Source: Streptomyces sp. YS415
Lineage (GTDB): Bacteria; Actinomycetota; Actinomycetes; Streptomycetales; Streptomycetaceae
Assembly (NCBI RefSeq): GCF_023544665.1
Contig: NZ_JAMJFL010000002.1
Span: forward strand, 186,001-250,000
Length of the DNA stretch: 64,000 nucleotides
Direction: 5' to 3'
Part shown: piece after piece, positions 38,358-49,681 of the stretch
Layout of the letters: each line of letters begins with the position of its first letter
Position numbering within the stretch: the stretch's first letter is position 1
Translations under genes and position numbers: made by a program
Notes under the pieces: generated by a model
What the model saw: the letters and a program-made list of their open reading frames with translations, nothing else
The model's database searches: none
What the model was told of the DNA's origin: nothing

Positions 38358-38903
38358 ATGACGCAACCGGTGTGGCCGTCCTGGCAGGGCGGCGGTTCTG
38401 CGATGCTCGCCTCGCACGCCGACCGTGAGCGTGCCGTGGACGTGCTGAAGGCGGGATACGGCGAGGGGCGGATGGAGCAGCCCGAGTTCGAGAAGCGCGT
38501 TGCGCGGGCGTATGCCGCCCGTACGGTGGGCGAGCTGGGTCTGCTGGTCGCCGACCTGCCCAACGGGCCCCTGCCCCAGCCTGCGGCCTTCCTGGCCGTA
38601 CCGCACACGGCGCCCTACTGTGCCGTACCGCATGCGGCGCCCCATTACGCCGTCCCGCGGCCGCGGATGAACGGGAAGGCGGTCGGGGCGGGTGTGTGCG
38701 GGCTGCTGTGTCTGGTCAGTCTCGGGTTCACCGGCATACCGGCGGTCGTCCTGGGGCACTCGGCCCGCGCGGAGATCCGGCGGACCGGGGAGGCCGGGGA
38801 CGCCCTGGCGCTGACCGGGCTGGTCCTCGGCTGGATGTCCACGGCCGGCTGGGCGCTCGTACTGTCGCTGCTGATGGTCGCCGCGGCCGTGTCCGGAGCC
38901 TAG
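38358..38903 (+). CDS. DUF1707 and DUF4190 domain membrane protein
   Basis: This 181-residue protein has an N-terminal DUF1707 module (MLASHADRERAVDVLKAGYGEGRMEQPEFEKRV-type, about 16-68), a Pro/Ala/His linker with VPHTAP/VPHAAP repeats, and a C-terminal two-helix DUF4190-like module (VGAGVCGLLCLVSLGFTGIPAVVLGHSARAEI, then LTGLVLGWMSTAGWALVLSLLMV). Such proteins are common in Streptomyces and their role is not known. A ribosome site GGAGG (38348) precedes the ATG. Confidence 0.82.
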   Translation: MTQPVWPSWQGGGSAMLASHADRERAVDVLKAGYGEGRMEQPEFEKRVARAYAARTVGELGLLVADLPNGPLPQPAAFLAVPHTAPYCAVPHAAPHYAVPRPRMNGKAVGAGVCGLLCLVSLGFTGIPAVVLGHSARAEIRRTGEAGDALALTGLVLGWMSTAGWALVLSLLMVAAAVSGA

Positions 38904-39218
38904 ACCGCGACGGCCGGTGTCGTGGATTCGAAGATCATCCGCGGTGGGCGGGCTTGACATGGCACGTGCCGAGATGTGAGCGGGCCTCATTTGTTTTGAC
39001 CGCAGCGAATGAGGTAGGTACGCTCAGACCTTGTGCCTGGGGTGTGCCCTGGCTCTCGTGCGTGCCTTCAAACCGCATAGCGAGCTGTGAGTGGCCACCG
39101 TAATCTGTGCTCTTTTCGCCTTGCGGCGGGAGTCCGCCGGATTCGACACACCCGACCGCGTGGGTCGGCGACGTTCCAGGTTAGCTTCACCATTCGGCAC
39201 ACAGAAACCGGAGAAGTA
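38904..39218 (+). promoter_or_regulatory. Promoter and leader of the rpsL-rpsG-fusA-tuf operon
   Basis: TTGACC (38996-39001) and TACGCT (39019-39024), spaced by 17 bases, form a good promoter. The leader of about 185 bases contains GACAC (39145-39149) followed at once by the hairpin-forming 18-mer CCCGACCGCGTGGGTCGG (39151-39168), which recurs before rpsJ. A second TTGACA lies at 38954 with no clear -10 box. No gene lies here. Confidence 0.7.
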
Positions 39219-39590
39219 GTGCCTACGATCCAGCAGCTGGTCCGGAAGGGCCGGCAGGACAAGGTCGAGAAGAACAAGACGCCCGCACTCGAGGGTTCCC
39301 CTCAGCGTCGCGGCGTCTGCACGCGTGTGTTCACGACCACCCCGAAGAAGCCGAACTCGGCCCTGCGTAAGGTCGCGCGTGTGCGTCTGACCAGCGGGAT
39401 CGAGGTCACTGCTTACATTCCGGGTGAGGGACACAACCTGCAGGAGCACTCCATCGTGCTCGTGCGTGGTGGCCGTGTGAAGGACCTGCCGGGTGTTCGC
39501 TACAAGATCATCCGCGGTTCCCTTGACACCCAGGGTGTGAAGAACCGCAAGCAGGCCCGCAGCCGCTACGGCGCCAAGAAGGAGAAGTAA
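39219..39590 (+). CDS. rpsL: 30S ribosomal protein S12
   Basis: S12 controls decoding accuracy. The GTG at 39219 after GGAGAAGTA gives 123 residues, the normal Streptomyces length. It has [19 protein letters not shown] with K43 and [14 protein letters not shown] with K88, both wild type, so no streptomycin resistance is predicted. The frame extends upstream through the leader but without a ribosome site. rpsG follows after 2 bases. Confidence 0.98.
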   Translation: MPTIQQLVRKGRQDKVEKNKTPALEGSPQRRGVCTRVFTTTPKKPNSALRKVARVRLTSGIEVTAYIPGEGHNLQEHSIVLVRGGRVKDLPGVRYKIIRGSLDTQGVKNRKQARSRYGAKKEK

Positions 39591-39592
39591 GA

Positions 39593-40063
39593 ATGCCTCG
39601 TAAGGGCCCCGCCCCGAAGCGCCCGGTCATCATCGACCCGGTCTACGGTTCTCCTCTTGTCACGTCGCTCATCAACAAGGTGCTGCTGAACGGCAAGCGC
39701 TCCACCGCCGAGCGCATCGTCTACGGTGCCATGGAGGGTCTGCGTGAGAAGACGGGCAACGACCCGATCATCACGCTGAAGCGCGCGCTGGAGAACATCA
39801 AGCCGACCCTCGAGGTCAAGTCCCGCCGTGTCGGTGGTGCGACGTACCAGGTTCCGATCGAGGTCAAGCCCGGTCGCGCCAACACGCTCGCGCTGCGCTG
39901 GCTGGTCGGTTACTCCCGCGCCCGTCGCGAGAAGACCATGACCGAGCGTCTGCTCAACGAGCTTCTCGACGCGTCCAACGGCCTCGGTGCCGCTGTGAAG
40001 AAGCGCGAGGACACCCACAAGATGGCCGAGTCCAACAAGGCCTTCGCGCACTACCGCTGGTAG
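39593..40063 (+). CDS. rpsG: 30S ribosomal protein S7
   Basis: S7 nucleates assembly of the 30S head and contacts mRNA at the E site. The 156 residues start [21 protein letters not shown] and include [29 protein letters not shown] conserved helices ([18 protein letters not shown]). It lies two bases after rpsL and 39 bases before fusA. Confidence 0.98.
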   Translation: MPRKGPAPKRPVIIDPVYGSPLVTSLINKVLLNGKRSTAERIVYGAMEGLREKTGNDPIITLKRALENIKPTLEVKSRRVGGATYQVPIEVKPGRANTLALRWLVGYSRARREKTMTERLLNELLDASNGLGAAVKKREDTHKMAESNKAFAHYRW

Positions 40064-40102
40064 TCGCTACCCACATCGAGACCGAGAGAAGACGAAAGCC
40101 TT

Positions 40103-42229
40103 ATGGCTACCACTTCACTTGACCTGGCCAAGGTCCGCAACATCGGGATCATGGCCCACATCGACGCGGGCAAGACGACCACCACCGAGCGGATCCTGTT
40201 CTACACCGGTGTGTCTTACAAGATCGGTGAGGTCCACGACGGCGCTGCCACCATGGACTGGATGGAGCAGGAGCAGGAGCGTGGCATCACGATCACGTCT
40301 GCTGCGACCACCTGTCACTGGCCGCTCGAGGACAACGACTACACCATCAACATCATCGACACCCCCGGGCACGTCGACTTCACCGTTGAGGTGGAGCGCT
40401 CCCTGCGTGTGCTCGATGGTGCCGTGACGGTGTTCGACGGTGTCGCCGGTGTCGAGCCGCAGTCCGAGACGGTGTGGCGTCAGGCCGACCGCTACGGCGT
40501 GCCGCGTATCTGCTTCGTCAACAAGCTCGACCGGACCGGCGCGGAGTTCCACCGCTGCGTCGACATGATCTCGGACCGCCTTGGTGCGCAGCCGCTGGTC
40601 ATGCAGCTTCCGATCGGTGCCGAGGCCGACTTCAAGGGCGTCGTGGACCTGGTCCGCATGAAGGCGCTCGTGTGGTCCGCCGAGGCCGCCAAGGGCGAGA
40701 TGTACGACGTCGTCGACATCCCGGCCACGCACACCGAGGCTGCCGAGGAGTACCGCGGCAAGCTGATCGAGGGCGTCGCCGAGAACGACGAAGAGATCAT
40801 GGAGCTGTACCTGGAGGGCCAGGAGCCCACCGAGGAGCAGCTGTACGCCGCGATCCGTCGCATCACCATCGCGTCCGGCAAGTCCAGCGACACCACGGTC
40901 ACCCCGGTGTTCTGTGGCACCGCGTTCAAGAACAAGGGCGTCCAGCCCCTGCTCGACGCGGTCGTGCGCTACCTGCCGACCCCGCTCGACGTCGAGGCCA
41001 TCGAGGGCCACGACGTGAAGGACCCCGAGCTGGTCGTCAAGCGCAAGCCGTCCGAGGACGAGCCGCTGTCCGCCCTCGCGTTCAAGATCATGAGCGACCC
41101 GCACCTCGGCAAGCTCACCTTCGTCCGGGTCTACTCGGGCCGCCTGGAGTCCGGCACCTCGGTGCTGAACTCCGTCAAGGGCAAGAAGGAGCGCATCGGC
41201 AAGATCTACCGCATGCACGCGAACAAGCGTGAGGAGATCGACGCGGTGGGCGCCGGCGACATCATCGCCGTGATGGGTCTGAAGCAGACCACGACCGGTG
41301 AGACGCTGTGCGACGACAAGGCCCCGGTGATCCTGGAGTCCATGGACTTCCCGGCACCGGTCATCCAGGTCGCCATCGAGCCGAAGTCCAAGGGTGACCA
41401 GGAGAAGCTGGGTGTCGCCATCCAGCGTCTCGCGGAGGAGGACCCCTCCTTCCAGGTTCACTCGGACGAGGAGACCGGCCAGACCATCATCGGTGGTATG
41501 GGCGAGCTGCACCTCGAGGTGCTGGTCGACCGTATGCGCCGTGAGTTCAAGGTCGAGGCCAACGTCGGTAAGCCGCAGGTCGCCTACCGTGAGACGATCC
41601 GCAAGGCCGTCGAGCGCGTGGACTACACCCACAAGAAGCAGACCGGTGGTACCGGTCAGTTCGCGAAGGTGCAGATCGCGATCGAGCCGATCGAGGGCGG
41701 CGACGCCTCGTACGAGTTCGTGAACAAGGTGACCGGTGGTCGTATCCCGAAGGAGTACATCCCTTCGGTCGACGCCGGTGCGCAGGAGGCCATGCAGTTC
41801 GGCATCCTCGCCGGGTACGAGATGACGGGCGTCCGCGTCACGCTTCTCGACGGTGCCTACCACGAGGTCGACTCCTCCGAGCTCGCCTTCAAGATCGCCG
41901 GTTCGCAGGCGTTCAAGGAGGCCGCGCGCAAGGCCAGCCCCGTGCTGCTCGAGCCGATGATGGCCGTCGAGGTCACCACGCCCGAGGACTACATGGGTGA
42001 GGTCATCGGCGACATCAACTCCCGCCGTGGCCAGATCCAGGCCATGGAGGAGCGGGCCGGTGCCCGCGTCGTCAAGGGCCTCGTGCCTCTTTCGGAGATG
42101 TTCGGCTACGTCGGAGACCTCCGCAGCAAGACCTCGGGTCGCGCAAGCTACTCGATGCAGTTCGACTCCTACGCCGAGGTTCCGCGGAACGTCGCCGAGG
42201 AGATCATCGCGAAGGCCAAGGGCGAGTAA
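40103..42229 (+). CDS. fusA: Elongation factor G
   Basis: EF-G drives translocation with GTP hydrolysis. The 708-residue protein has the G motifs [23 protein letters not shown] and NKLDRTGAE, then domains II-V ([20 protein letters not shown]-type end region [10 protein letters not shown]). A ribosome site GAGAGAAG precedes it. It is third in the str operon. Confidence 0.98.
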   Translation: MATTSLDLAKVRNIGIMAHIDAGKTTTTERILFYTGVSYKIGEVHDGAATMDWMEQEQERGITITSAATTCHWPLEDNDYTINIIDTPGHVDFTVEVERSLRVLDGAVTVFDGVAGVEPQSETVWRQADRYGVPRICFVNKLDRTGAEFHRCVDMISDRLGAQPLVMQLPIGAEADFKGVVDLVRMKALVWSAEAAKGEMYDVVDIPATHTEAAEEYRGKLIEGVAENDEEIMELYLEGQEPTEEQLYAAIRRITIASGKSSDTTVTPVFCGTAFKNKGVQPLLDAVVRYLPTPLDVEAIEGHDVKDPELVVKRKPSEDEPLSALAFKIMSDPHLGKLTFVRVYSGRLESGTSVLNSVKGKKERIGKIYRMHANKREEIDAVGAGDIIAVMGLKQTTTGETLCDDKAPVILESMDFPAPVIQVAIEPKSKGDQEKLGVAIQRLAEEDPSFQVHSDEETGQTIIGGMGELHLEVLVDRMRREFKVEANVGKPQVAYRETIRKAVERVDYTHKKQTGGTGQFAKVQIAIEPIEGGDASYEFVNKVTGGRIPKEYIPSVDAGAQEAMQFGILAGYEMTGVRVTLLDGAYHEVDSSELAFKIAGSQAFKEAARKASPVLLEPMMAVEVTTPEDYMGEVIGDINSRRGQIQAMEERAGARVVKGLVPLSEMFGYVGDLRSKTSGRASYSMQFDSYAEVPRNVAEEIIAKAKGE

Positions 42230-42373
42230 CACACCCCGTTCCCACGCTTTAGGCTTGACACCGACCGCCGGGGCTCACCCGGCAAGGGAAAACCCCGGCG
42301 GGCGGCATCCCAGCAAAGATCACCCTGGCGCCGATGAGCAAGGCGTACCAGAACCACTCCACAGGAGGACCCA
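42230..42373 (+). promoter_or_regulatory. fusA-tuf intergenic leader with hairpin
   Basis: GACAC (42257-42261) is followed by a 9-bp stem, CCGCCGGGG (42265-42273) with CCCCGGCGG (42293-42301). GGAGG lies just before the tuf GTG. TTGACA at 42255 could be a -35 box of an internal tuf promoter, though no convincing -10 box is seen. Confidence 0.5.
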
Positions 42374-43567
<1,194 letters not shown>

Positions 43568-43614
43568 GTCTGTTGATTGACCTGGTAGCTCCAGCCGTAT
43601 AGCTGAGCTCCTTG

Positions 43615-43650
43615 AAGGGGCCCGTACGACTTCGGTCGTACGGGCCCCTT
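43615..43650 (+). terminator. Strong terminator after tuf
   Basis: A 16-bp perfect stem, AAGGGGCCCGTACGAC (43615-43630) with 43635-43650, is closed by a TTCG tetraloop and followed by TGCC. It isolates the Rhs locus from the str operon. Confidence 0.92.
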
Positions 43651-43759
43651 TGCCGTGCCCCGGCGTCGGGAGATGGCTCCTGGTCGTCGAACGTCTGATC
43701 CTTGTATGTTCACGTGTGCATACGGTTGTTGGTGATGCGTACGTGACGGGGGTTGCGGT

Positions 43760-46700
43760 ATGGCGGGGCATCGGCCCACGGATTGGCATGTCCTGGATCT
43801 GGACGGTGATCCGGTGCCGGGGGATCCGCAGCAGGTGCGGCAGCTGGCGAAGAAGCTGCATGACTTCGCGGACGATGTCTCGGATGCGTTGCGTCTGGTG
43901 AAGGGGATGGCCGGGGAGGGCACTCTCGCCGAGTGGGCGGGGAAGTCGGCGGATGTCTTCAAGGAGGACTTCGCCGATGTGCCGAAGAATCTGAAGAAGC
44001 TGAAGTCGTCGTACGAGTTGTGCGGTGATGCGCTGGCGGATTACTGGCCGAAGCTGGAGCGGGCGCAGGCGTTGGCGGACCGGGCGCTGGCCAGGGGGCG
44101 CGAGGCGCGCTCGGATCTCGCGTCGGCGAAGTCCCGTCTGTCCACGGCTGATTCGTGGGTGACGCGGGCGGGGAAGGAAGCCGACAAGTACAAGGACGAC
44201 CCGACCGGCAGCAAGGCGGCTGAGAAGCCGGATGAGGCGAAGGTCCGTGCTGCGGCGCGGGATGTGCAGCAGGCGGAGAGCGCGCAGGCGAGTGCGCGTG
44301 GGGATGTCGCGGATGCGCAGGGTGCGTTGGATGCGGCGAAGAAGATGGCCGAGGACGCGCGCACAATGCGTGAGGAGGCTGCGCGGACGGCGAAGACGAA
44401 GATCGACGAGGCGTCGGACGCGGGTATTCAGAACCGGTCGTGGTGGGAGGACATCGGGGACTGGTTCGTCGACAACTGGGACACGATCGTCGCGGTGTGC
44501 AAGGTCGTCGTCGCGGTGGTGGGTGTGATCGCGATGATCATCGGTGGGCCGATCCTCGCCGCGATCGTGCTGGTGGCGGCGCTGGTGGTGCTGGCGGACA
44601 CGCTCTACAAGTATTCCCAGGGCCGGGCGTCCCTATGGGATGTGGGGCTGGCCGCGCTGGACTGCATACCCGGCATGAAGGGGCTGACCACCCTCGGTGG
44701 CCTCGCCAAGGGTCTGAAAGCCGCGGGAAAGACCGGGCTCAAGGGCATGGCCGCTGGCGTCAAGGGGCTCGGCAGGTCGCTCAGAGGCGGTGCGGGCAGC
44801 CTGGTGAAGCGGGCCAAGGCGCTCGCGGGCCGCTGCCCGGGCGGTGACCCCATCGACATGGTCACCGGCGAAATGCTGATGTACGACACCGACCTCGAAC
44901 TGCCCGGTGTCCTGGCGCTGGCCCTGAAGCGCACCCACATCTCCACGTACCGGGAAGGCCGCTGGTTCGGCAGGTCATGGGCGTCCACGCTCGACGAACG
45001 GGTCGAACTCGACGACCAGGGCGTGCTGTTCGCCGCCGAGGACGGCATGATCCTCGCCTATCCCGTGCCCGCCCCCGGCGAACCCACCATGCCGCTGGAA
45101 GGCCCCCGCTGGCCGCTGGAGTGGGACGGACCGCACCACGGAACCCTGCGCATCCACGACCCGGCCCTCGGCGTCACCCGTCACTTCGCGGTCATCACCG
45201 AGCCGCTGCCGGACATGCCGTACACCCTGGCCCTGTCCGCGATCACCGACCGCAACGACAACCGCGTCGACGTCGACCGGCGCGCCGACGGCACCCCGGT
45301 CGCGGTGCGGCATTCCGGCGGCTACCACGTCGAGGTCGACACGGCGGACGGCCTGGTGACCGCGCTGCGGCTGCGGGACGGCGCCGCGGTCGGCGGCACG
45401 ACGACCGTGCGCCGGTACGCGTACTCGGCGGACCGGAACCTCACCGAGATCCACAACTCCTCCGGACTGCCGCTCCGGCTCACCTACGACGACCGGGCAC
45501 GCGTCGTCTCCTGGACCGACCGCAACGGCAGCTGGTACCGGTTCACCTACGACGGCGCCGACCGCTGCGTGGCGGGGCAGGGCGCCGACGGCTACCTGAA
45601 CTGCGTCATCGGCTACGACACCGCCCGGCGCCGCACGACGTACACGGACTCGCTCGGGCACTCCCTCCGGTACGAGCACAACGAGCTGCTGCAACTCGTC
45701 CGGGTGACCGACCCGCTGGGCCGCCAGGAATCGCTCGAGTGGGACCGGCACGGCCGGCTCCTCAAGCAGACCGACCCGGTGGGACGGGAGACGGCGTACA
45801 CCTACGACGAGGCCGGCAACGTCACGTCGATCACCGGTCCCGACGGCCGCCGGGCCCTCGCTGAGTACAACCAGTGGCACCTGCCGGTCCGCACCGTCGG
45901 CGGCGACGGGGCCGTGCGCACCTACTCCTACGACGAGCGCGGCAACCGTACGTCCGTGGTGGAGCCGGGAGGCGCCGAGACCGTCTTCCGGTACGGCCCC
46001 GGGGGCGCCCTCGTCGCCATCACCGATCCCCTGGGGGCGACGGTGTCCCTGGTGCCGGACGCCGCTGGGCTGCCGGTGCGGGTCACGAATGCCACCGGTG
46101 CGGCTGTCGAGTACACCCGGGACGCGTTCGGCCGGGTCGAGGCGGTGACGGATCCGCTGGGCGGCATCACCCGGATCTCCTGGACGCCGGAGGGCAGGAG
46201 GAGGGAGCGGATCGCGGCCGACGGCAGCAGGGAGTCCTGGGCCTGGGACGCGGAGGGCAACCTCCTCGCGTACACGGACGCGGCCGGGGCGACGACCGTG
46301 TCGACGTACTCCCACTTCGACCTGCTGGTGAGCAGGACCGATCCCGCGGGCGCCACCCTGCGCTTCGAGCACGACACCGAGCTGCGGCTCACCGGCGTCA
46401 CCGACGCGCACGGGCTCACCTGGAGCTACACCTACGACGCGGCGGGCCATCTGGTCGCGGAGCGGGACTTCGACGGGCGCCGGATCGGCTATGCACGCGA
46501 CGAGGTGGGCCGGCTGATCCGGCAGATCAACGGCGCCGGCGAGACGGTCGAGTACCTGCGTGACGTGGTCGGCAACGTCGTCGAGAAGCGAGCCGGGGAC
46601 GCCACCACGGTGTTCCGGTACGACGAGGCCGGGCGGCTGGCGGAAGCCCGGTCGCCCGGCGTCCGGCTCACCTTCGCGCACGACGCGTACGGCAGGGTCA

Positions 46701-48406
46701 CCGAGGAGACCGTCAACGGCCGGACCAGCAGCTTCCGTTACGACCTGGCGGGCCGTCGCACGGCGCGCGTCACCCCCTCCGGAGCGCTGAGCAGCTGGTC
46801 GTACACCCTCGACGGGCAGCCCCGGGAGCTCGCGGCCTTCGACCACGCCCTGCGCTTCGCCCACGACGCCGCGGGCCGGGAGACGGAGATCGGGCTGGAC
46901 GACCGGCCGGTGCTGCGGCAGACCTGGGACGGGCTGCACCGCATGCGCCGGCAGACGGTCCTCGGGGCGGGGGAGACGGGCACGGCGGCCACCGCCGTCG
47001 ACCGCCGATACCTGCACAGTCCGGCCGGTCCCGTCGAGGAGATCGACGCCCTGGACGGCAGGACGCGCTACGCCCTGGACGCGGTGGGCCGGCCCGTCAC
47101 GGTCGGGGCCCGGTCGGGAACCGAGCACTACGCGTACGACCCCGGCGGCCGGCCGGTCGCCTCCGGCCGGGAGCGGCCGGACGGGGCCCGAGAGGAACCC
47201 GAGCAGCGGTTCGAGTACTCCGGCAACCGGCTGCAGAGGGCCGGACGGACCAGCTACGCGTACGACGCCCAGGGCCGGGTGGTCCGCCGTACGCGGAGAA
47301 CGCTGTCCGGCCGGCGGAAGACCTGGACGTACAGCTGGAACGCCGACGACCGCCTGACGGGTCTGGTCACGCCGGACGGGACGGCCTGGCGCTACACCTA
47401 CGACCCCCTCGGGCGCCGGATATCGAAGGAGCGCCTGGACTCCGCCGGGGACGTCGCCGAGGCCGTCTTCTTCGTCTGGGACGGCAGCCGGCTGGCCGAG
47501 GAGATACACGACCGCGGAGCCGGTGACCGTACCAGCGTCACCTGGGAGTACGCCCCCGACAGCCACCGTCCGGTGGCGCAGAGCACCCGGGAATGGCTCC
47601 GTGATGTTCCGCAGGACGAGGTGGACCGCAGATTCCGGCTCATCGTCAGCGATCTCGCGGGCAGCCCCCGTGAATTGATTTCCCCCGAGGGTGCGGCGGT
47701 CTGGAAGAACAGGTCGAGCCTTTGGGGTGAGCCGACGGAATTCTCCGACACGGGGGAATCCTGTCGGCTCCGGTTCCCCGGCCAGTATGTCGATGCCGAG
47801 AGCGAACTCCACTACAACTACTTCCGCTACTACGACCCGCACACCTCCCGGTATCTCTCGCCCGACCCCCTCGGGCTCGCCGCGGGTCCCGACCACTACG
47901 CGTACGTGGTCAACCCGCTGGTCTGGTCCGACCCGCTGGGGCTGCAGACCTGCCCCACCTTCAAGGGGCTCGCCTGGCTGACCGACAAGATGCTGAAGCG
48001 CCCCTCGTTCCGGTACCAGCGGGTCGTGTCCGGCGTCGACTACGAGCAGATCTGGAAGCTCTCCAACGGCCGGGAAGTCCATGTGGACGGCGGTCCCACG
48101 AACGGCTGGATCATGGAGGCGAAGTTCACCGGCGGGCGGGAGAGCGAGTGGGCCAAGTCCGCCTACAATCCCGAAAGCTCCTTCTACAAGGAGCAGAAGA
48201 TTACCGACCAGGCCGCCAAGCTGCTGAAGCTGAATGAGGAAATGGGCGGGAAAGGCGTGCGCTATGCCATTTCCAACGAGGCGGGTGCGGCGCATTTCCG
48301 GGAAGTGCTCGGTACGCATTTCCCGGAGGCAATGGCAAATGGTACCCTGGCGGTCTTTCACGTGCCCGGCAATGGTATGAGCGGAATGAGTAAATGGTTG
48401 ACGTAA
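43760..48406 (+). CDS. Rhs-family polymorphic toxin with PD-(D/E)XK-like C-terminal domain
   Basis: This 1548-residue protein starts at an ATG after GGGGGTT. Residues 1-215 are helical and WXG100/T7SS-signal-like (WHVLDLDGDP then QQVRQLAKKLHDFADDVSDA). Hydrophobic helices span about 235-290. A DUF6531-type start of the Rhs shell follows (GGDPIDMVTGEMLMYDTDLE, about 365), then many YD repeats to about 1340, the Rhs core end (SELHYNYFRYYDPHTSRYLS, YVVNPLVWSDPLGL), and a tip of about 153 residues (1396-1548). The tip has VDGG (D1443), MEAK (E1453, K1455) and a later Gln, the pattern of a restriction-endonuclease fold. The shell would hold the nuclease until delivery into a rival or sibling cell. 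Secretion by ESX/T7SS is inferred. Confidence 0.87.
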   Translation: MAGHRPTDWHVLDLDGDPVPGDPQQVRQLAKKLHDFADDVSDALRLVKGMAGEGTLAEWAGKSADVFKEDFADVPKNLKKLKSSYELCGDALADYWPKLERAQALADRALARGREARSDLASAKSRLSTADSWVTRAGKEADKYKDDPTGSKAAEKPDEAKVRAAARDVQQAESAQASARGDVADAQGALDAAKKMAEDARTMREEAARTAKTKIDEASDAGIQNRSWWEDIGDWFVDNWDTIVAVCKVVVAVVGVIAMIIGGPILAAIVLVAALVVLADTLYKYSQGRASLWDVGLAALDCIPGMKGLTTLGGLAKGLKAAGKTGLKGMAAGVKGLGRSLRGGAGSLVKRAKALAGRCPGGDPIDMVTGEMLMYDTDLELPGVLALALKRTHISTYREGRWFGRSWASTLDERVELDDQGVLFAAEDGMILAYPVPAPGEPTMPLEGPRWPLEWDGPHHGTLRIHDPALGVTRHFAVITEPLPDMPYTLALSAITDRNDNRVDVDRRADGTPVAVRHSGGYHVEVDTADGLVTALRLRDGAAVGGTTTVRRYAYSADRNLTEIHNSSGLPLRLTYDDRARVVSWTDRNGSWYRFTYDGADRCVAGQGADGYLNCVIGYDTARRRTTYTDSLGHSLRYEHNELLQLVRVTDPLGRQESLEWDRHGRLLKQTDPVGRETAYTYDEAGNVTSITGPDGRRALAEYNQWHLPVRTVGGDGAVRTYSYDERGNRTSVVEPGGAETVFRYGPGGALVAITDPLGATVSLVPDAAGLPVRVTNATGAAVEYTRDAFGRVEAVTDPLGGITRISWTPEGRRRERIAADGSRESWAWDAEGNLLAYTDAAGATTVSTYSHFDLLVSRTDPAGATLRFEHDTELRLTGVTDAHGLTWSYTYDAAGHLVAERDFDGRRIGYARDEVGRLIRQINGAGETVEYLRDVVGNVVEKRAGDATTVFRYDEAGRLAEARSPGVRLTFAHDAYGRVTEETVNGRTSSFRYDLAGRRTARVTPSGALSSWSYTLDGQPRELAAFDHALRFAHDAAGRETEIGLDDRPVLRQTWDGLHRMRRQTVLGAGETGTAATAVDRRYLHSPAGPVEEIDALDGRTRYALDAVGRPVTVGARSGTEHYAYDPGGRPVASGRERPDGAREEPEQRFEYSGNRLQRAGRTSYAYDAQGRVVRRTRRTLSGRRKTWTYSWNADDRLTGLVTPDGTAWRYTYDPLGRRISKERLDSAGDVAEAVFFVWDGSRLAEEIHDRGAGDRTSVTWEYAPDSHRPVAQSTREWLRDVPQDEVDRRFRLIVSDLAGSPRELISPEGAAVWKNRSSLWGEPTEFSDTGESCRLRFPGQYVDAESELHYNYFRYYDPHTSRYLSPDPLGLAAGPDHYAYVVNPLVWSDPLGLQTCPTFKGLAWLTDKMLKRPSFRYQRVVSGVDYEQIWKLSNGREVHVDGGPTNGWIMEAKFTGGRESEWAKSAYNPESSFYKEQKITDQAAKLLKLNEEMGGKGVRYAISNEAGAAHFREVLGTHFPEAMANGTLAVFHVPGNGMSGMSKWLT

Positions 48407-48909
48407 GCGCGGAAGTGGGTCGGCTGTCCGAACTCGACGAACTCACCGGGCCGGCGGCGGCCGCGGTCCTCGACGCGGCGGGCTGGACGGGCGAGCGCAG
48501 GAATCCGGCCAAGGAGTGGGCGACGACCTGGCGGCGCGGGGATGCGCACGCGTGGATCCAGGGCGACGGACCGTTGGTGCAGGTCGAGTTCACGCTCTGG
48601 TACCGCGAGGCCGAGGAGGAGTGGCCGGACCCGGACACCTACCTCGACGACCTGTACGACGCCGCCTCGGCCGAGCTCCCGCGCATCGCCGCCCAGCTGG
48701 AATCCGGCGCTCTCGGCGCCCGGCTCGAGTCCTCCGACGAGGATCTGACCGACGGCGCGGACTACATCGACCACACCGCCTGGCTGCTCTCGGACAAGGT
48801 CCTGCTGGCCGGCGTCAAGCACGACGACACCGAAGCGCCGGTCCAGCTGGTCGTGCTGGTGCGCGAACGCGGCGAGGGCGCGGCGGACGGCGAGGGGGAG
48901 TGGCTCTGA
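48394..48909 (+). CDS. Candidate immunity protein for the Rhs toxin
   Basis: The ATG at 48394 overlaps the end of the rhs gene by 13 bases in another frame, so the two are co-translated. The 171-residue protein is strongly acidic (many Asp/Glu, ending GEGAADGEGEWL), has no signal peptide or membrane helix, and would be cytoplasmic. An immunity gene directly after the toxin tip is the rule for polymorphic toxins. Acidity fits blocking a DNA- or RNA-binding nuclease site. No named immunity family was recognised. Confidence 0.72.
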   Translation: MVDVSAEVGRLSELDELTGPAAAAVLDAAGWTGERRNPAKEWATTWRRGDAHAWIQGDGPLVQVEFTLWYREAEEEWPDPDTYLDDLYDAASAELPRIAAQLESGALGARLESSDEDLTDGADYIDHTAWLLSDKVLLAGVKHDDTEAPVQLVVLVRERGEGAADGEGEWL

Positions 48910-49355
48910 CGGCCCCGCCGCGGCAGCTCCCGGCCGCCGGTGTTTGACCTGCGTCACTCCCGGGGTATTGTCTCCGGCTCGATTGGCCAGGCGGCTGCCC
49001 CATATGGCAGACTGTCGGAGTTGCTCGGTCGAGTGTTGATGCTGCGCGCCTCCCGCCGGGAGGACTGGAAGCAAGTCCCACGGTACTCGTCGCCCTAACT
49101 GCCGCATGGCAGCGCTGGGGCGGACGTACGGGAATCTTCCGGGAAGTGTGGTGCGGCACCGACCAGGCGCCCGGTGGGCCTCTCGCCCTCGGCCTGCGGT
49201 TCCGGAAGGGCCGTGTGCAATCCCAGCAGGGATGTTCGAACAAGGGACATCTGTGTCAGCGGGAGCGCGACACGCCCGACCGCGTGGGTCGGAGAGCGGG
49301 AAACAGGAACACCGGGTTCCAGAGCGTTGACTAGACAAAGGACTACTGAGTAGCC
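48910..49355 (+). promoter_or_regulatory. Promoter and leader of the S10 operon
   Basis: TTGACC (48944-48949) and TATTGT (48966-48971), spaced by 16 bases, form the likely promoter. About 370 bases of leader follow with no gene. It contains several GC hairpins and GACAC (49269-49273) next to the same hairpin 18-mer found before rpsL (CCCGACCGCGTGGGTCGG at 49275-49292). The long leader is consistent with L4-type or other RNA-level control, but no specific binding structure was identified. Confidence 0.65.
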
Positions 49356-49664
49356 ATGGCGGGACAGAAGATCCGCATCCGGCTCAAGGCCTACGACCAC
49401 GAGGTCATCGACTCTTCGGCGAAGAAGATCGTCGAGACGGTGACGCGCACTGGTGCGTCGGTCGCAGGCCCGGTGCCGCTGCCCACTGAGAAGAACGTGT
49501 ACTGCGTCATCAAGTCGCCGCACAAGTACAAGGACTCGCGCGAGCACTTCGAGATGCGTACGCACAAGCGCCTGATCGACATCCTCGACCCGACTCCCAA
49601 GACCGTTGACTCTCTGATGCGACTCGACCTCCCGGCCGGTGTCGACATCGAGATCAAGCTCTGA
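49356..49664 (+). CDS. rpsJ: 30S ribosomal protein S10
   Basis: S10 (also NusE) joins the 30S head and binds NusB/NusG in antitermination. The 102 residues start [20 protein letters not shown] and contain [20 protein letters not shown] and [14 protein letters not shown] residues ([14 protein letters not shown]). It is the first gene of the S10 operon. Confidence 0.98.
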   Translation: MAGQKIRIRLKAYDHEVIDSSAKKIVETVTRTGASVAGPVPLPTEKNVYCVIKSPHKYKDSREHFEMRTHKRLIDILDPTPKTVDSLMRLDLPAGVDIEIKL

Positions 49665-49681
49665 GGGTCGGTGATCTGAGA

